Assembly (NCBI GenBank): GCA_026712885.1
Contig: JAPOPO010000360.1
Span: 1 to 10,826, forward strand
From: Rhodospirillales bacterium
GTDB taxonomy: Bacteria > Pseudomonadota > Alphaproteobacteria > UBA828
Reading direction: 5' to 3'
DNA: 10,826 nucleotides
Part shown: positions 1 to 6,616 of the stretch, one piece after another
How positions within the stretch are numbered: the stretch's first letter is position 1
Layout of the letters: the number at the start of each line of letters is the position of its first letter
Notes under the pieces: generated by a model
Told to the model about the DNA's origin: nothing
The model's input: only the letters and a program-made list of their open reading frames with translations
Database searches by the model: none
Position numbers and translations under genes: made by a program

Positions 1-627
1 CTTCCACTCCAGCGCGCGCCGCCCGCGCATGCCTTCGCCGGTGGTGCAAAAGTAATCCGCGCGGTCGCGCCTGACGCACCGCTTGTCGACGACGCGGGTG
101 AGCCCGCCGGTGCCCGGCAGCACCGCGAGCAGCGGCACCTCGGGTAGCGATACGGCCGTGGATCCGTCATCGACCAGGAGAATGTGATCGGTCGCGAGCG
201 CGAGCTCGTAGCCGCCACCTGCGGCTGTGCCGGCGATCACGGTCATCCAGCGCTGGCCCGCGTTGGCCGAGGCGTCCTCGATGGCGTTGCGGGTTTCGTT
301 GGTGAACTTGCAGAAGTTGACCTTGTCGATGTGCGAGGAGCGGGAGAGCATCGGGATGTTGGCGCCGGCGGAGAACACGCGGTCCTTCGCCGAGGTCAGC
401 ACCACCGTGCGCACGTTCGGGTGCTCGAAGCGGAGCCGCTGGGCGGCGTCCGCGAGCTCGATATCGACGCCGAGATCGTAAGAGTTGAGCTTCAGCGCGT
501 AGTCACCGGCGATGCCGCCATTCTCGTCCACGTCGAGCGCGAGCGTGGCGATGGCGCCATCGATGGCGAGCCGCCAGTGTCGGTATTGGTCCGGGTGGGT
601 CCGGAAGTCGATCATCGTGCGCGCCAT
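1..627 (-). CDS. boxC: BoxC, 2,3-epoxybenzoyl-CoA dihydrolase (benzoyl-CoA-dihydrodiol lyase), 5' part
   Basis: This crotonase-fold enzyme of the aerobic box pathway hydrolytically opens the ring of 2,3-epoxybenzoyl-CoA, giving an aldehyde-CoA intermediate and formate in the cytoplasm. The visible 209 codons match the BoxC N-terminus strongly by recall: an RTHPDQYRHW opening, DVDENGG, LKLNSYDLGVDIEL, a VFSAGANIPML oxyanion-hole segment (about residues 84-94), VNFCKFTNETRN, AGGGYELALA (about 136-145) and SLPEVPLLAVLPGTGGLTR (about 160-178). The two Glu residues in the last two motifs are in the conserved crotonase-type positions expected to be catalytic. BoxC is normally about 550 residues, so the C-terminal two thirds lie beyond the left edge, where boxA, boxB and a benzoate-CoA ligase gene would be expected. 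The start is ATG at 627, or ATG at 615, which has a weak GGATGG upstream; an in-frame stop at 672-670 excludes anything earlier. The gene is divergent from the sulfite-oxidase-family gene. Confidence 0.9.
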   Translation of the reverse strand, partial: MARTMIDFRTHPDQYRHWRLAIDGAIATLALDVDENGGIAGDYALKLNSYDLGVDIELADAAQRLRFEHPNVRTVVLTSAKDRVFSAGANIPMLSRSSHIDKVNFCKFTNETRNAIEDASANAGQRWMTVIAGTAAGGGYELALATDHILLVDDGSTAVSLPEVPLLAVLPGTGGLTRVVDKRCVRRDRADYFCTTGEGMRGRRALEWK

Positions 628-782
628 CCGTCGGACAGCGACGACCGCTGCCCGATATCGTTGGTAACCTCATGACTATATGGCGTGTGCCGCCCCGCTA
701 TCCACGGAATTCGCGGCCCTGGACGGAGCGGCGAAGACGGTGGCATCCTCCTCGACGGAACAAGCGGCCTGATGAGACGGCG
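628..782. promoter_or_regulatory. Divergent intergenic region between boxC and the sulfite-oxidase-family gene
   Basis: These 155 bp must hold the promoters of both divergent genes. The only AT-rich patch is about 661-686, including ACTATATGG at 675-683, which reads as a TATAGT-like -10 hexamer on the minus strand for boxC. I found no good -35 partner for it and no recognisable operator palindrome. The plus-strand frame stays open back to ATG 672. However, that stretch encodes an Arg/Pro-rich segment unlike a Tat signal N-region and has no ribosome binding site, so I treat it as non-coding. Confidence 0.3.
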
Positions 783-2078
783 ATGCGCCGGACCGCGACG
801 ACACGGAGCTTGTTGGCGCTCTATCGGGAGGATCCCGACAAAGCCGACCGCCTGTTGTTCGGCCGCGTCACTCATCCTGACCGGCGCGGGTTCCTCAGGA
901 ATGCCGGTCTCGCGACCATGGCAGCGCTGGTCGGCGGGACGATCCCCTTCCACCGCACCATGCCCGCGCACTTCATTCCGGTCGCGCTCGCCGATGCGCC
1001 TCTCATCGAAGGCAAGGACGGCCTGGTCGTGCTCAACGACCGGCCGCTGAACGCAGAGACCCCGGCGCACCTGCTCGACGACGCAATCACACTGACCGAA
1101 CGGCACTTCATCCGCAACAACGGCATTCCGCCCACGGGCGCGGATGCAACCACCTGGACGTTCACCGTCGACGGCTTGGTCGAGACCCCGCTCACGCTCG
1201 GCATCGACGACTTGAAGCGCCGGTTCGATGTCGTCACCCGCGCGCTGACACTGGAGTGCGCCGGCAACGGCCGCGCCTTCTTCGATCCACCGGCCACAGG
1301 CGCGCAGTGGACCTACGGCGCCGTCGCCTGCTCGGAGTGGACCGGGGTCCGACTCGCCGACGTGCTCAAGGCTGCGGGCGTGAAGAGCGGTGTCGTCTAC
1401 ACCGCGCACGAGGGCGCCGACACGCACCCCTCCGGCGCGGCAGACCAGCGCCCGATCTCGCGCGGCGTGCCCATCGCGAAGGCCATGGACCCGAACACGC
1501 TCCTGGCCTTCGCCCAGAACGGCCGTCCCATCCACCCCATGAACGGCGCGCCGCTGCGTCTTGTTATTCCGGGATGGCCGGGCTCGTGTTCCCAAAAGTG
1601 GCTCACGCGCGTCTGGCTGCGGGACCGGGTCCACGACGGGGTGAAGATGACCGGCACGTCCTACCGCGTGCCGGGCCGTCCGCTGGCGCCGGGCGAGCAC
1701 CTGGACGAGACGGACTTCGTCATCATCGAGGCGATGCCGGTCAAGTCGCTGATCACGAACCCCGCGACCGGGGACAGGGCCGCAGTGCGAGCGTCGGAAG
1801 TGCGCGGGCACGCCTGGGCCGGCGAGCGGACCGTCGATGCGGTGCGGCTCTCCATCGACTTCGGCGCGACCTGGACACCCGCTGAGGTGGACGAGCCGGT
1901 GAACCCTCACGCCTGGCAGAACTGGCGGGCTGAGATCGAGTTTCCGGGACCCGGCTATTACGAGATCTGGGCCAGGGCGACGGATTCCGGGGGCATGAGC
2001 CAGCCCCACGCCATCGCGTGGAACCCCAAGGGCTATCTCAACAACGCGATGCACCGGGTGGCCGTCACCGTCGCCTAA
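783..2078 (+). CDS. Tat-exported molybdopterin oxidoreductase, sulfite oxidase family (SoxC/SorA-like)
   Basis: Sulfite-oxidase-family enzymes carry a molybdopterin cofactor and typically oxidise sulfite to sulfate in the periplasm, passing electrons to a cytochrome. From ATG 783 the protein has 431 residues. A twin-arginine motif (DRRGFLRN, residues 33-40) precedes a hydrophobic stretch at about 41-56 and a plausible cleavage site after VALA (residue 70). The molybdopterin domain contains ECAGNGR, whose Cys159 (codon 1257-1259) is the expected Mo ligand, followed by a CSEWTGVRLADVL segment. The C-terminal dimerisation domain (about 300-431) shows the typical HAWAGERTVDAVRLSIDFG, RATDSGG and QPHAIAWNPKGYLNNAMHR motifs. 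Start choice: a GAGA patch lies 5-9 bp upstream of 783, and ATG 672 would add an implausible basic extension. No cytochrome partner gene is adjacent, so the electron acceptor and exact substrate are open; sulfite is inferred from the family only. Confidence 0.88.
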   Translation: MRRTATTRSLLALYREDPDKADRLLFGRVTHPDRRGFLRNAGLATMAALVGGTIPFHRTMPAHFIPVALADAPLIEGKDGLVVLNDRPLNAETPAHLLDDAITLTERHFIRNNGIPPTGADATTWTFTVDGLVETPLTLGIDDLKRRFDVVTRALTLECAGNGRAFFDPPATGAQWTYGAVACSEWTGVRLADVLKAAGVKSGVVYTAHEGADTHPSGAADQRPISRGVPIAKAMDPNTLLAFAQNGRPIHPMNGAPLRLVIPGWPGSCSQKWLTRVWLRDRVHDGVKMTGTSYRVPGRPLAPGEHLDETDFVIIEAMPVKSLITNPATGDRAAVRASEVRGHAWAGERTVDAVRLSIDFGATWTPAEVDEPVNPHAWQNWRAEIEFPGPGYYEIWARATDSGGMSQPHAIAWNPKGYLNNAMHRVAVTVA

Positions 2079-2099
2079 GGCCTCTGTTACCACTCGTCA

Positions 2100-2123
2100 A
2101 ATTCTTCCGCTGGCGGGAGAATT
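2100..2123 (+). terminator. Stem-loop after the sulfite-oxidase-family gene, possible terminator
   Basis: Arms at 2100-2110 and 2113-2123 pair over 10-11 bp with one G-T wobble (AATTCTTCCGC against GCGGGAGAATT), and the loop is 2-4 nt. It starts 21 bp after the stop codon of the upstream gene and lies 42 bp before the MFS gene. The downstream tract is only mildly T-rich (CGTGTTGTTC) rather than a true U-run, so it may be a weak terminator, an mRNA-stabilising hairpin or an operator. Its AT-rich outer arms stand out locally. Confidence 0.35.
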
Positions 2124-2165
2124 CGTGTTGTTCATCGGGTTCCGCCACCCCACCTGCACATCGCC

Positions 2166-3416
2166 ATGACCGCGACGCTCCGACAGCTCGCCGCGCTGCT
2201 GCTCAGTACGGCGATCCTCTTCACCGGCAACGGGCTGATCAACACGCTCCTGCCCGTGCGCGCCGAGATCGAGGCCTTCTCGACGCTCGAGATCGGTCTG
2301 CTCGGCACCGTCTACTTTGCGGGCTTCATTCTCGGTTGCCTCAACGTGCCGCTGTTGGTGCGCCGCGTCGGCCACATCAGGACCTTCGCCACGCTCGCGA
2401 GCGTCATCGCCGCAACGTCGCTCGCCCACGTCTTCCTGATCGACCCGATCGCCTGGGGGGTGCTGCGCCTGTTCGCCGGCTTCGCCTTCGCCGGCCTCTA
2501 CGTCGTGATCGAGAGCTGGCTGAACGACCGCGCTACCAGCGCCAACCGCGGCGCAATCATGTCGGCCTACACCTTCATCAGCCTCTGCGTGCTGATGGCG
2601 GGGCAGTTCCTGCTGACGGCGTACGACCCTGCGGGCTTCGAGCTGTTCGCGCTCATCGCCATCCTGATAGCGATCGCGCTGGTTCCGGTGTCGCTGACCA
2701 GGGCGCCGGAGCCGCCCCGGCCTGCCACCATCGGCCTCGACATCGCGGGTCTCTGGCGGCTCTCGCCTGTCGGATTCATCGGCTGCCTGAGCGTCGGCCT
2801 CGTCAACGGCTCGTTCTGGACCCGGGGGCCGGTCTTCGCGAGCCGCAGCGGTCTCGATATCGACAATCTGGTCTACTTCATCGCGGGCGCGACGCTCGCC
2901 GGCGCCGTCGCGCAATGGCCGCTCGGCCTGGTCTCCGACCGCGTCGACCGGCGCTTCGTGATCGTCGGGGCGACGCTCTGCGCGGCGGCGAGCGGCGTCC
3001 TGCTCAGCACCTGGGTGGAGCCTTCGACCACCCTGCTCATCGGGCTCTCGGCCGCCTTCGGCGGCTTCGCCATGCCGCTTTACGCGGTGTCGGTGGCACA
3101 TGCGAACGATCACGCCGAGGACACGCGCTTCGTCGCGACCGCGGGTGGGCTTCTGCTGGTCTACGGGCTCGGCGCATCGCTTGGGCCGCTGATCGCATCG
3201 GCCCTGATGGGCTATTACGGCAGCGGCGGCCTGTTCATGTTCACGACCTCCGTCCACGCCGCGCTCGCGCTCTTCACCATCGTTCGTCTCGTGGTGCGCC
3301 GGCGGCCGAAGCAGGACGACCGTGCCGGTTTCGTGGCGGTCCCGCGCACCTCGCCCACCCTCTACGAGCTCGACCCGCGCTCCGAGACTGAATCGGACGG
3401 CGACAAGTCGCCCTGA
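2166..3416 (+). CDS. MFS transporter, YcaD-like
   Basis: This 416-residue major facilitator superfamily permease of the inner membrane has about 12 hydrophobic segments. The first starts at residue 8 (LAALLLSTAILFTGNGLIN). The overall pattern resembles E. coli YcaD: NTLLPVRAE in the first segment, GLLGTVYFAGFILG, a basic cytoplasmic loop RRVGHIR (about 67-73), LYVVIESWLNDRAT (about 113-126), GAVAQWPLGLVSDRVDRR (about 247-264) as the second-half MFS loop, and LLLVYGLGASLGP (about 332-344). A hydrophilic C-terminal tail of about 40 residues follows the last segment and contains a PRTSPTLYELDPRSE stretch. The substrate cannot be read from sequence. ATG 2166 has no clear Shine-Dalgarno; I saw no better in-frame start upstream. 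It lies 87 bp downstream of the sulfite-oxidase-family gene and 75 bp upstream of the EamA gene, so co-transcription with the latter is possible. Confidence 0.85.
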   Translation: MTATLRQLAALLLSTAILFTGNGLINTLLPVRAEIEAFSTLEIGLLGTVYFAGFILGCLNVPLLVRRVGHIRTFATLASVIAATSLAHVFLIDPIAWGVLRLFAGFAFAGLYVVIESWLNDRATSANRGAIMSAYTFISLCVLMAGQFLLTAYDPAGFELFALIAILIAIALVPVSLTRAPEPPRPATIGLDIAGLWRLSPVGFIGCLSVGLVNGSFWTRGPVFASRSGLDIDNLVYFIAGATLAGAVAQWPLGLVSDRVDRRFVIVGATLCAAASGVLLSTWVEPSTTLLIGLSAAFGGFAMPLYAVSVAHANDHAEDTRFVATAGGLLLVYGLGASLGPLIASALMGYYGSGGLFMFTTSVHAALALFTIVRLVVRRRPKQDDRAGFVAVPRTSPTLYELDPRSETESDGDKSP

Positions 3417-3480
3417 TAAGGGCATGCTTGCGCGATTCTGGCGGACGCCCCGGCGCGTCCCGGCCGATCTCGCAGATCGT

Positions 3481-3487
3481 GAGGAGG
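3481..3487 (+). promoter_or_regulatory. Shine-Dalgarno GAGGAGG fixing a TTG start
   Basis: GAGGAGG lies 4 bp before TTG 3492. It is among the strongest ribosome binding sites in the window. It supports a TTG start for the EamA gene over the next in-frame ATG (3570), which would delete most of the first membrane segment. Confidence 0.65.
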
Positions 3488-3491
3488 CCTC

Positions 3492-4379
3492 TTGACCACG
3501 ATCCTGGGTTCCGGGCCCGATCGCGGCCGCGTCACGGGTCGCCTCTGGGTGCTCTCGGCCGGGCTCTGCATGAGCCTGGGCGGGCCGATCATCCGGCTCG
3601 CCGACGAGAGCACGCCGTGGCAGTTCCTGTTCTACCGCTCCCTCGGGGCGGCGCTGGCGATCCTGATCTATCTGCTCGTTACCGGCCGCCCAGTGCTTCC
3701 GACGATCCGCCGCGCAGGAGCGACCGGCGTGGCGGCGGGCTTTGGCCTCGCGATCGCCTTCACCGGCTACGTGTGGGGTGTCATGCACTCCACGGTGGCG
3801 AATGCGCTCTTCCTGATCAGCGCGTCGCCGCTGTTTGCGGCCTTCCTCGGCTGGATGGTGCTGCGCGAGCGCGTGGCGCGCTCGATGTGGTTCGCCATGA
3901 CCGGCGTGATCGCCGGTGTCGCGGTCATGATCGGGGAGGGGCTGGCAGAGGCCGATATTCTCGGCGATCTGGCGGCGCTCGCGTCTGCGGTCGGCTTCGC
4001 CGGGTTCTCGGTCGCAATCCGGCGCGGCCGGCACACCGACATGAGCCCGTCGATCCTGATCGCCGCCGCCATCACCGTCGTATTCAGCGGGATCATGGCG
4101 GCGGCCAGCGGCACCGGTCTCGCGCCTCCGCTCGCGGATGTGGGCCTCGCCACCATGTACGGCGTGCTGGTCATCGGGGCCGGAATCTTCATGCTGACCA
4201 TCGGCGCGCGTAACGTTCCCGCCGCCGAGCTGCTCGTGCTCTCGTTGACGGAGGTGGTGTTCGCGTCGCTCTGGGTGGCACTCGCGTTCGGCGAGGTGCC
4301 GAGCATCCTCACTCTCGTCGGCGGGCTGATCATCCTCGGCAGCATCGGCGGCCAGGCCTTCGTCGGGATGCGGCGGTAG
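3492..4379 (+). CDS. EamA/DMT-family transporter (RhaT-like)
   Basis: This 295-residue inner-membrane protein of the drug/metabolite transporter superfamily has two EamA-type halves of about five hydrophobic segments each. The first half covers about residues 16-141: LWVLSAGLCMSLGGPIIRLAD, then the typical WQFLFYRSLGAALAILIY, a TVANALFLISASPLFAAFLGWMVLRERV block and GVIAGVAVMI. The second half, about 154-290, includes LVLSLTEVVFASLWVALAFGEVPS and GGLIILGSIGG. Both LRERV and FGEVPS are the familiar glutamate-containing ends of helices 4 and 9 in EamA proteins. The start is TTG, supported by GAGGAGG just upstream. Substrates of such proteins range widely (amino acids, drugs, metabolites) and cannot be assigned here. 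It ends 9 bp before the stop codon of convergent dinB, leaving no room for a conventional terminator outside coding sequence. Confidence 0.87.
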   Translation: MTTILGSGPDRGRVTGRLWVLSAGLCMSLGGPIIRLADESTPWQFLFYRSLGAALAILIYLLVTGRPVLPTIRRAGATGVAAGFGLAIAFTGYVWGVMHSTVANALFLISASPLFAAFLGWMVLRERVARSMWFAMTGVIAGVAVMIGEGLAEADILGDLAALASAVGFAGFSVAIRRGRHTDMSPSILIAAAITVVFSGIMAAASGTGLAPPLADVGLATMYGVLVIGAGIFMLTIGARNVPAAELLVLSLTEVVFASLWVALAFGEVPSILTLVGGLIILGSIGGQAFVGMRR

Positions 4380-4388
4380 CTGCGCGGG

Positions 4389-5678
4389 TTACTCCACCTT
4401 GGAAGGTCCCTGACGCACGAGCCTGGTGCCGAAGCCGCGGCCCCTGACGATGGCGTCCTCCCCGAATTTCTCGCGCACCGCATCGAGCGCCTTGTCGACC
4501 TTGTCCTCGGAGGGTGCGGCGCCACTGAAGAGATCGCCCTGGACTGCCTCGGCGGCCGGGGCGAGGTCATGGGCGCCGATGCCGATCAGGCGAAACGCGC
4601 GGCCGTCCGCCTCACGCGCGAGCAGCGGCTCGGCCGCGCGAAACATCTCGTCCGCCGATTGGGTGGCGGCGCCGAGGCGGCGGGCGCGGGTGAGGATGCG
4701 GAAGTCGGCGGTCTTGAGCTTGAGCGTGACGCCGCCGCCGGCGAGACCGGCCTTCTTCAGGCGCCGCGCCACCGTCTCGGTCAGCCGCCACAGGATCGGG
4801 CGCAGCGTCGCCGGGTCGGACACGTCCTCGTCGAGCGTGATCTCCGAGGAGATGCTCTTGGTCTCTCGCTCCGGGTTGACCGCCCGGTCATCCTCGCCAC
4901 GGGCGCACAGGGAGAGCCGCTTGCCGATCTTGCCGTAGCGGGCGACGAGGGTGGCCTCGTCGAGGCGGGCAAGCTCGCCGATCCGCGTAATGCCGTCTCT
5001 GGCGAGGCGTCGCTGCATCGCCGCGCCCACGCCCCACAGCAGCCCGACCGGCCTATCGGCGAGGAAGGCGCGGGCCTCGGCCCGGCCGATCACGGCGAAA
5101 CCGCGCGGCTTGTCGAGATCGGAGGCGATCTTGGCCAGGAACTTGTTGTAGCTGAGACCGATGGAGACGGTGATGGAGAGCGCTTCCTCCACCCGCAGCG
5201 CGAGGGCTGCCAGCGTCTCGGCGGCGCTCGCGCGGTGGAGGGATTGGGTGCCTGAGAGGTCCATGAATGCCTCGTCGATGGAGAGCGGCTCCACCAGCGG
5301 CGTGCATTCCAGCATCATCGCCCGGACCTCGCGGCCGACCGCCGTGTACTTCTTCATGTCGGGCTTGATGATCTCGGCCTCCGGGCAGGCACGAAGCGCC
5401 TTGAACATCGGCATGGCGGAGCGCACGCCGTAAGTGCGGGCGATGTAGCAGCAGGCGGCGACAACACCCCGATGGCGGCCGCCGACGATTACGGGCCGGT
5501 CGCGAAGCTCGGGGCGGTCCCGCTTCTCGATCGCGGCGTAGAAGGCGTCGCAGTCGAGATGGGCGATTGAGAGATCGTGAAGCTCGGCGTGGCTCAGGAG
5601 GCGCGCCGAGCCGCAGGCCGGGCAGGGTCCGGCGGAGTCGAGCGGCCGGTGGCCGCAATCGCGGCACAAGGTCTCCAC
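4389..5678 (-). CDS. dinB: DNA polymerase IV (Y-family translesion polymerase) with N-terminal Cys4 knuckle
   Basis: This error-prone translesion polymerase has 429 residues, longer than the roughly 350 of E. coli DinB. The order is: an N-terminal putative zinc ribbon (C5, C8, C19, C22 in CRDC and CPAC pairs), then the palm/finger core with HLDCDAFYAAIE (catalytic Asp42; Tyr47 at the steric-gate position) and PLSIDEAFMD (catalytic Asp135, Glu136). Next come SIGLSYNKFLAKIASDLDKPRG (172-193), a thumb helix-hairpin-helix around WGVG (215-218), the little-finger domain (about 275-370) and a QGDLF clamp-binding motif (380-384). All catalytic residues are present, so it should be active. The start is GTG 5678. 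The same frame is open upstream to a TAG at about 5788 but has no ATG, GTG or TTG. No clear Shine-Dalgarno or LexA box was seen upstream. It is convergent with the EamA gene. Confidence 0.95.
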   Translation of the reverse strand: METLCRDCGHRPLDSAGPCPACGSARLLSHAELHDLSIAHLDCDAFYAAIEKRDRPELRDRPVIVGGRHRGVVAACCYIARTYGVRSAMPMFKALRACPEAEIIKPDMKKYTAVGREVRAMMLECTPLVEPLSIDEAFMDLSGTQSLHRASAAETLAALALRVEEALSITVSIGLSYNKFLAKIASDLDKPRGFAVIGRAEARAFLADRPVGLLWGVGAAMQRRLARDGITRIGELARLDEATLVARYGKIGKRLSLCARGEDDRAVNPERETKSISSEITLDEDVSDPATLRPILWRLTETVARRLKKAGLAGGGVTLKLKTADFRILTRARRLGAATQSADEMFRAAEPLLAREADGRAFRLIGIGAHDLAPAAEAVQGDLFSGAAPSEDKVDKALDAVREKFGEDAIVRGRGFGTRLVRQGPSKVE

Positions 5679-5931
5679 GGGCCGATCATAGGACTCGAAC
5701 CGTGGCGTGCGAAGGCGTCTGAGAATTGTGGGCCGAGCATGGATTTCGCGCCAGACGGCATTTCCACTTTCAGCCTTCGCTTGCTACTGCGGGCCGTGTG
5801 CGAGGAGGAACCCTGGGAGGGTGTCTCCAAGCTGGCGCCGGCAGCCGGCGGCGCCAGCTCTTGAGCTCTCGGCAACGTCAGACGCCTGCCAAACGTCCTG
5901 AAAGTCGAGCCCGTCACCGCCTGGGAGAGCC
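5679..5931. other. 253-bp intergenic region between dinB and the metalloprotease gene
   Basis: This divergent region must contain the promoters of both flanking genes. I see no convincing -35/-10 pair. Short open frames exist on both strands, but none has a ribosome binding site and recognisable protein features. The one clear structure is the inverted repeat at 5830-5859. A stretch at 5680-5701 resembles the T-arm end of a tRNA on the minus strand, but it does not fold as one. Confidence 0.4.
5830..5859. repeat. Perfect 11-bp inverted repeat, loop 8 nt
   Basis: Arms AGCTGGCGCCG (5830-5840) and CGGCGCCAGCT (5849-5859) are exactly complementary. The 8-nt spacer GCAGCCGG can form further alternative G-C pairs. 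There is no T-run on either side, so an intrinsic terminator is unlikely. It sits 73 bp before the metalloprotease start and 152 bp before dinB, and could be a regulator site or a dispersed palindromic element. Confidence 0.6.
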
Positions 5932-6612
5932 ATGACAATCACATTCCACCTTCTTGATGCGATGGACGAAATTCCGGCGCCGATCAAGCAAGACGCCATG
6001 GCCGAGCTTGAAGCTGCGAGCGGGCAGATCGCCGATTTCGTTCAACTGAATCGCCTCGATGTCGTCGTGGCGCCGGAAGCCTGGGTGATACGAGAGTGGG
6101 GCCTCTGCGGCTATGCCAACAGTCCTGGCCGCATCACGATCACGTTGGACCCGCGTTCTCTCCGGCTGCACGATACCGAGCGGCCCGACAGGCTTCTCGC
6201 CACGCTTGCTCACGAAATGCACCACGTGGCGCGGCTTCGAAGCGGTGTCGAGACCTACACCCTGGGCGGCCGCTTCGTCAGCGAAGGGCTCGCCCAGTGC
6301 TTCGAGGAGGAGGTTGGCGCGCCGACGCCCTTCTACGCTATGGCGCTCGACAGTGAGAGGTTGGAGCAAATGGCGGCGCGCGCCCGCCCGCTCTTGTCAG
6401 CGACCGAATACGAGCACGATAACTGGATGTTCGGCCGAAAGGGTGATCCCGAGTGGCCTCGCCACGCGGGATACTCCCTGGGGTACGCGCTGGTGAGTAC
6501 ATGGCTCGCCGAGAGGAATATGTCCGCCATCGACGCCGCCGGCGTCCCGGCCACCGAGATCACGGAAGACTGGCTATCCGGTCGGTTGCCTGTCTTCGCC
6601 GCGTCCGGCTAG
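5932..6612 (+). CDS. Predicted gluzincin-type zinc protease, DUF2268 family
   Basis: This 226-residue protein matches the pattern of the DUF2268 predicted zinc-dependent proteases. The HEMHH motif (residues 94-98) supplies zinc ligands His94 and His98 and catalytic Glu95. VSEGLA (116-121) supplies the third ligand Glu118, 20 residues on, in the gluzincin arrangement. A C-terminal WMFG...GYSLGYALV block (165-188) is also typical of the family. There is no signal peptide or membrane segment, so it is probably cytoplasmic. The start ATG has GGGAGAG at 5923-5929 directly upstream. The natural substrate is unknown; proteolysis itself is inferred from the metal-site motif. Codons look normal for the window. 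It ends 4 bp before the stop codon of the convergent MORN-repeat gene. Confidence 0.8.
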   Translation: MTITFHLLDAMDEIPAPIKQDAMAELEAASGQIADFVQLNRLDVVVAPEAWVIREWGLCGYANSPGRITITLDPRSLRLHDTERPDRLLATLAHEMHHVARLRSGVETYTLGGRFVSEGLAQCFEEEVGAPTPFYAMALDSERLEQMAARARPLLSATEYEHDNWMFGRKGDPEWPRHAGYSLGYALVSTWLAERNMSAIDAAGVPATEITEDWLSGRLPVFAASG

Positions 6613-6616
6613 GCCG

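Noticed and set aside
672..782. N-terminal extension of the sulfite-oxidase-family protein to ATG 672
   Set aside because: It has no ribosome binding site, it adds a Pro/Arg-rich segment in front of a Tat signal, and it lies in the shared boxC promoter region.
612..2093. 493-codon open frame on the minus strand
   Set aside because: It is antisense to the well-supported sulfite-oxidase-family gene, Arg/Asp/Gly/His-rich, and has no recognisable motif. It is a GC-rich codon-bias shadow.
2097..4034. 645-codon open frame on the minus strand
   Set aside because: It is antisense to two clear membrane transporters. The product is an Arg/Glu/Asp/Gly-rich low-complexity polypeptide typical of antisense frames in GC-rich DNA.
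5679..5701. Minus-strand sequence resembling a tRNA T-arm and acceptor end (GGTTCGAGTCC core)
   Set aside because: Only two of five T-stem pairs form, and there is no matching 5' acceptor strand, D-arm or anticodon arm within 90 bp. There is also no integrase nearby to support an attachment site.
5739..5864. Plus-strand short ORF MDFAPDGISTFSL... in the dinB upstream gap
   Set aside because: No ribosome binding site, no recognisable motif, and it runs through the inverted repeat at 5830-5859.
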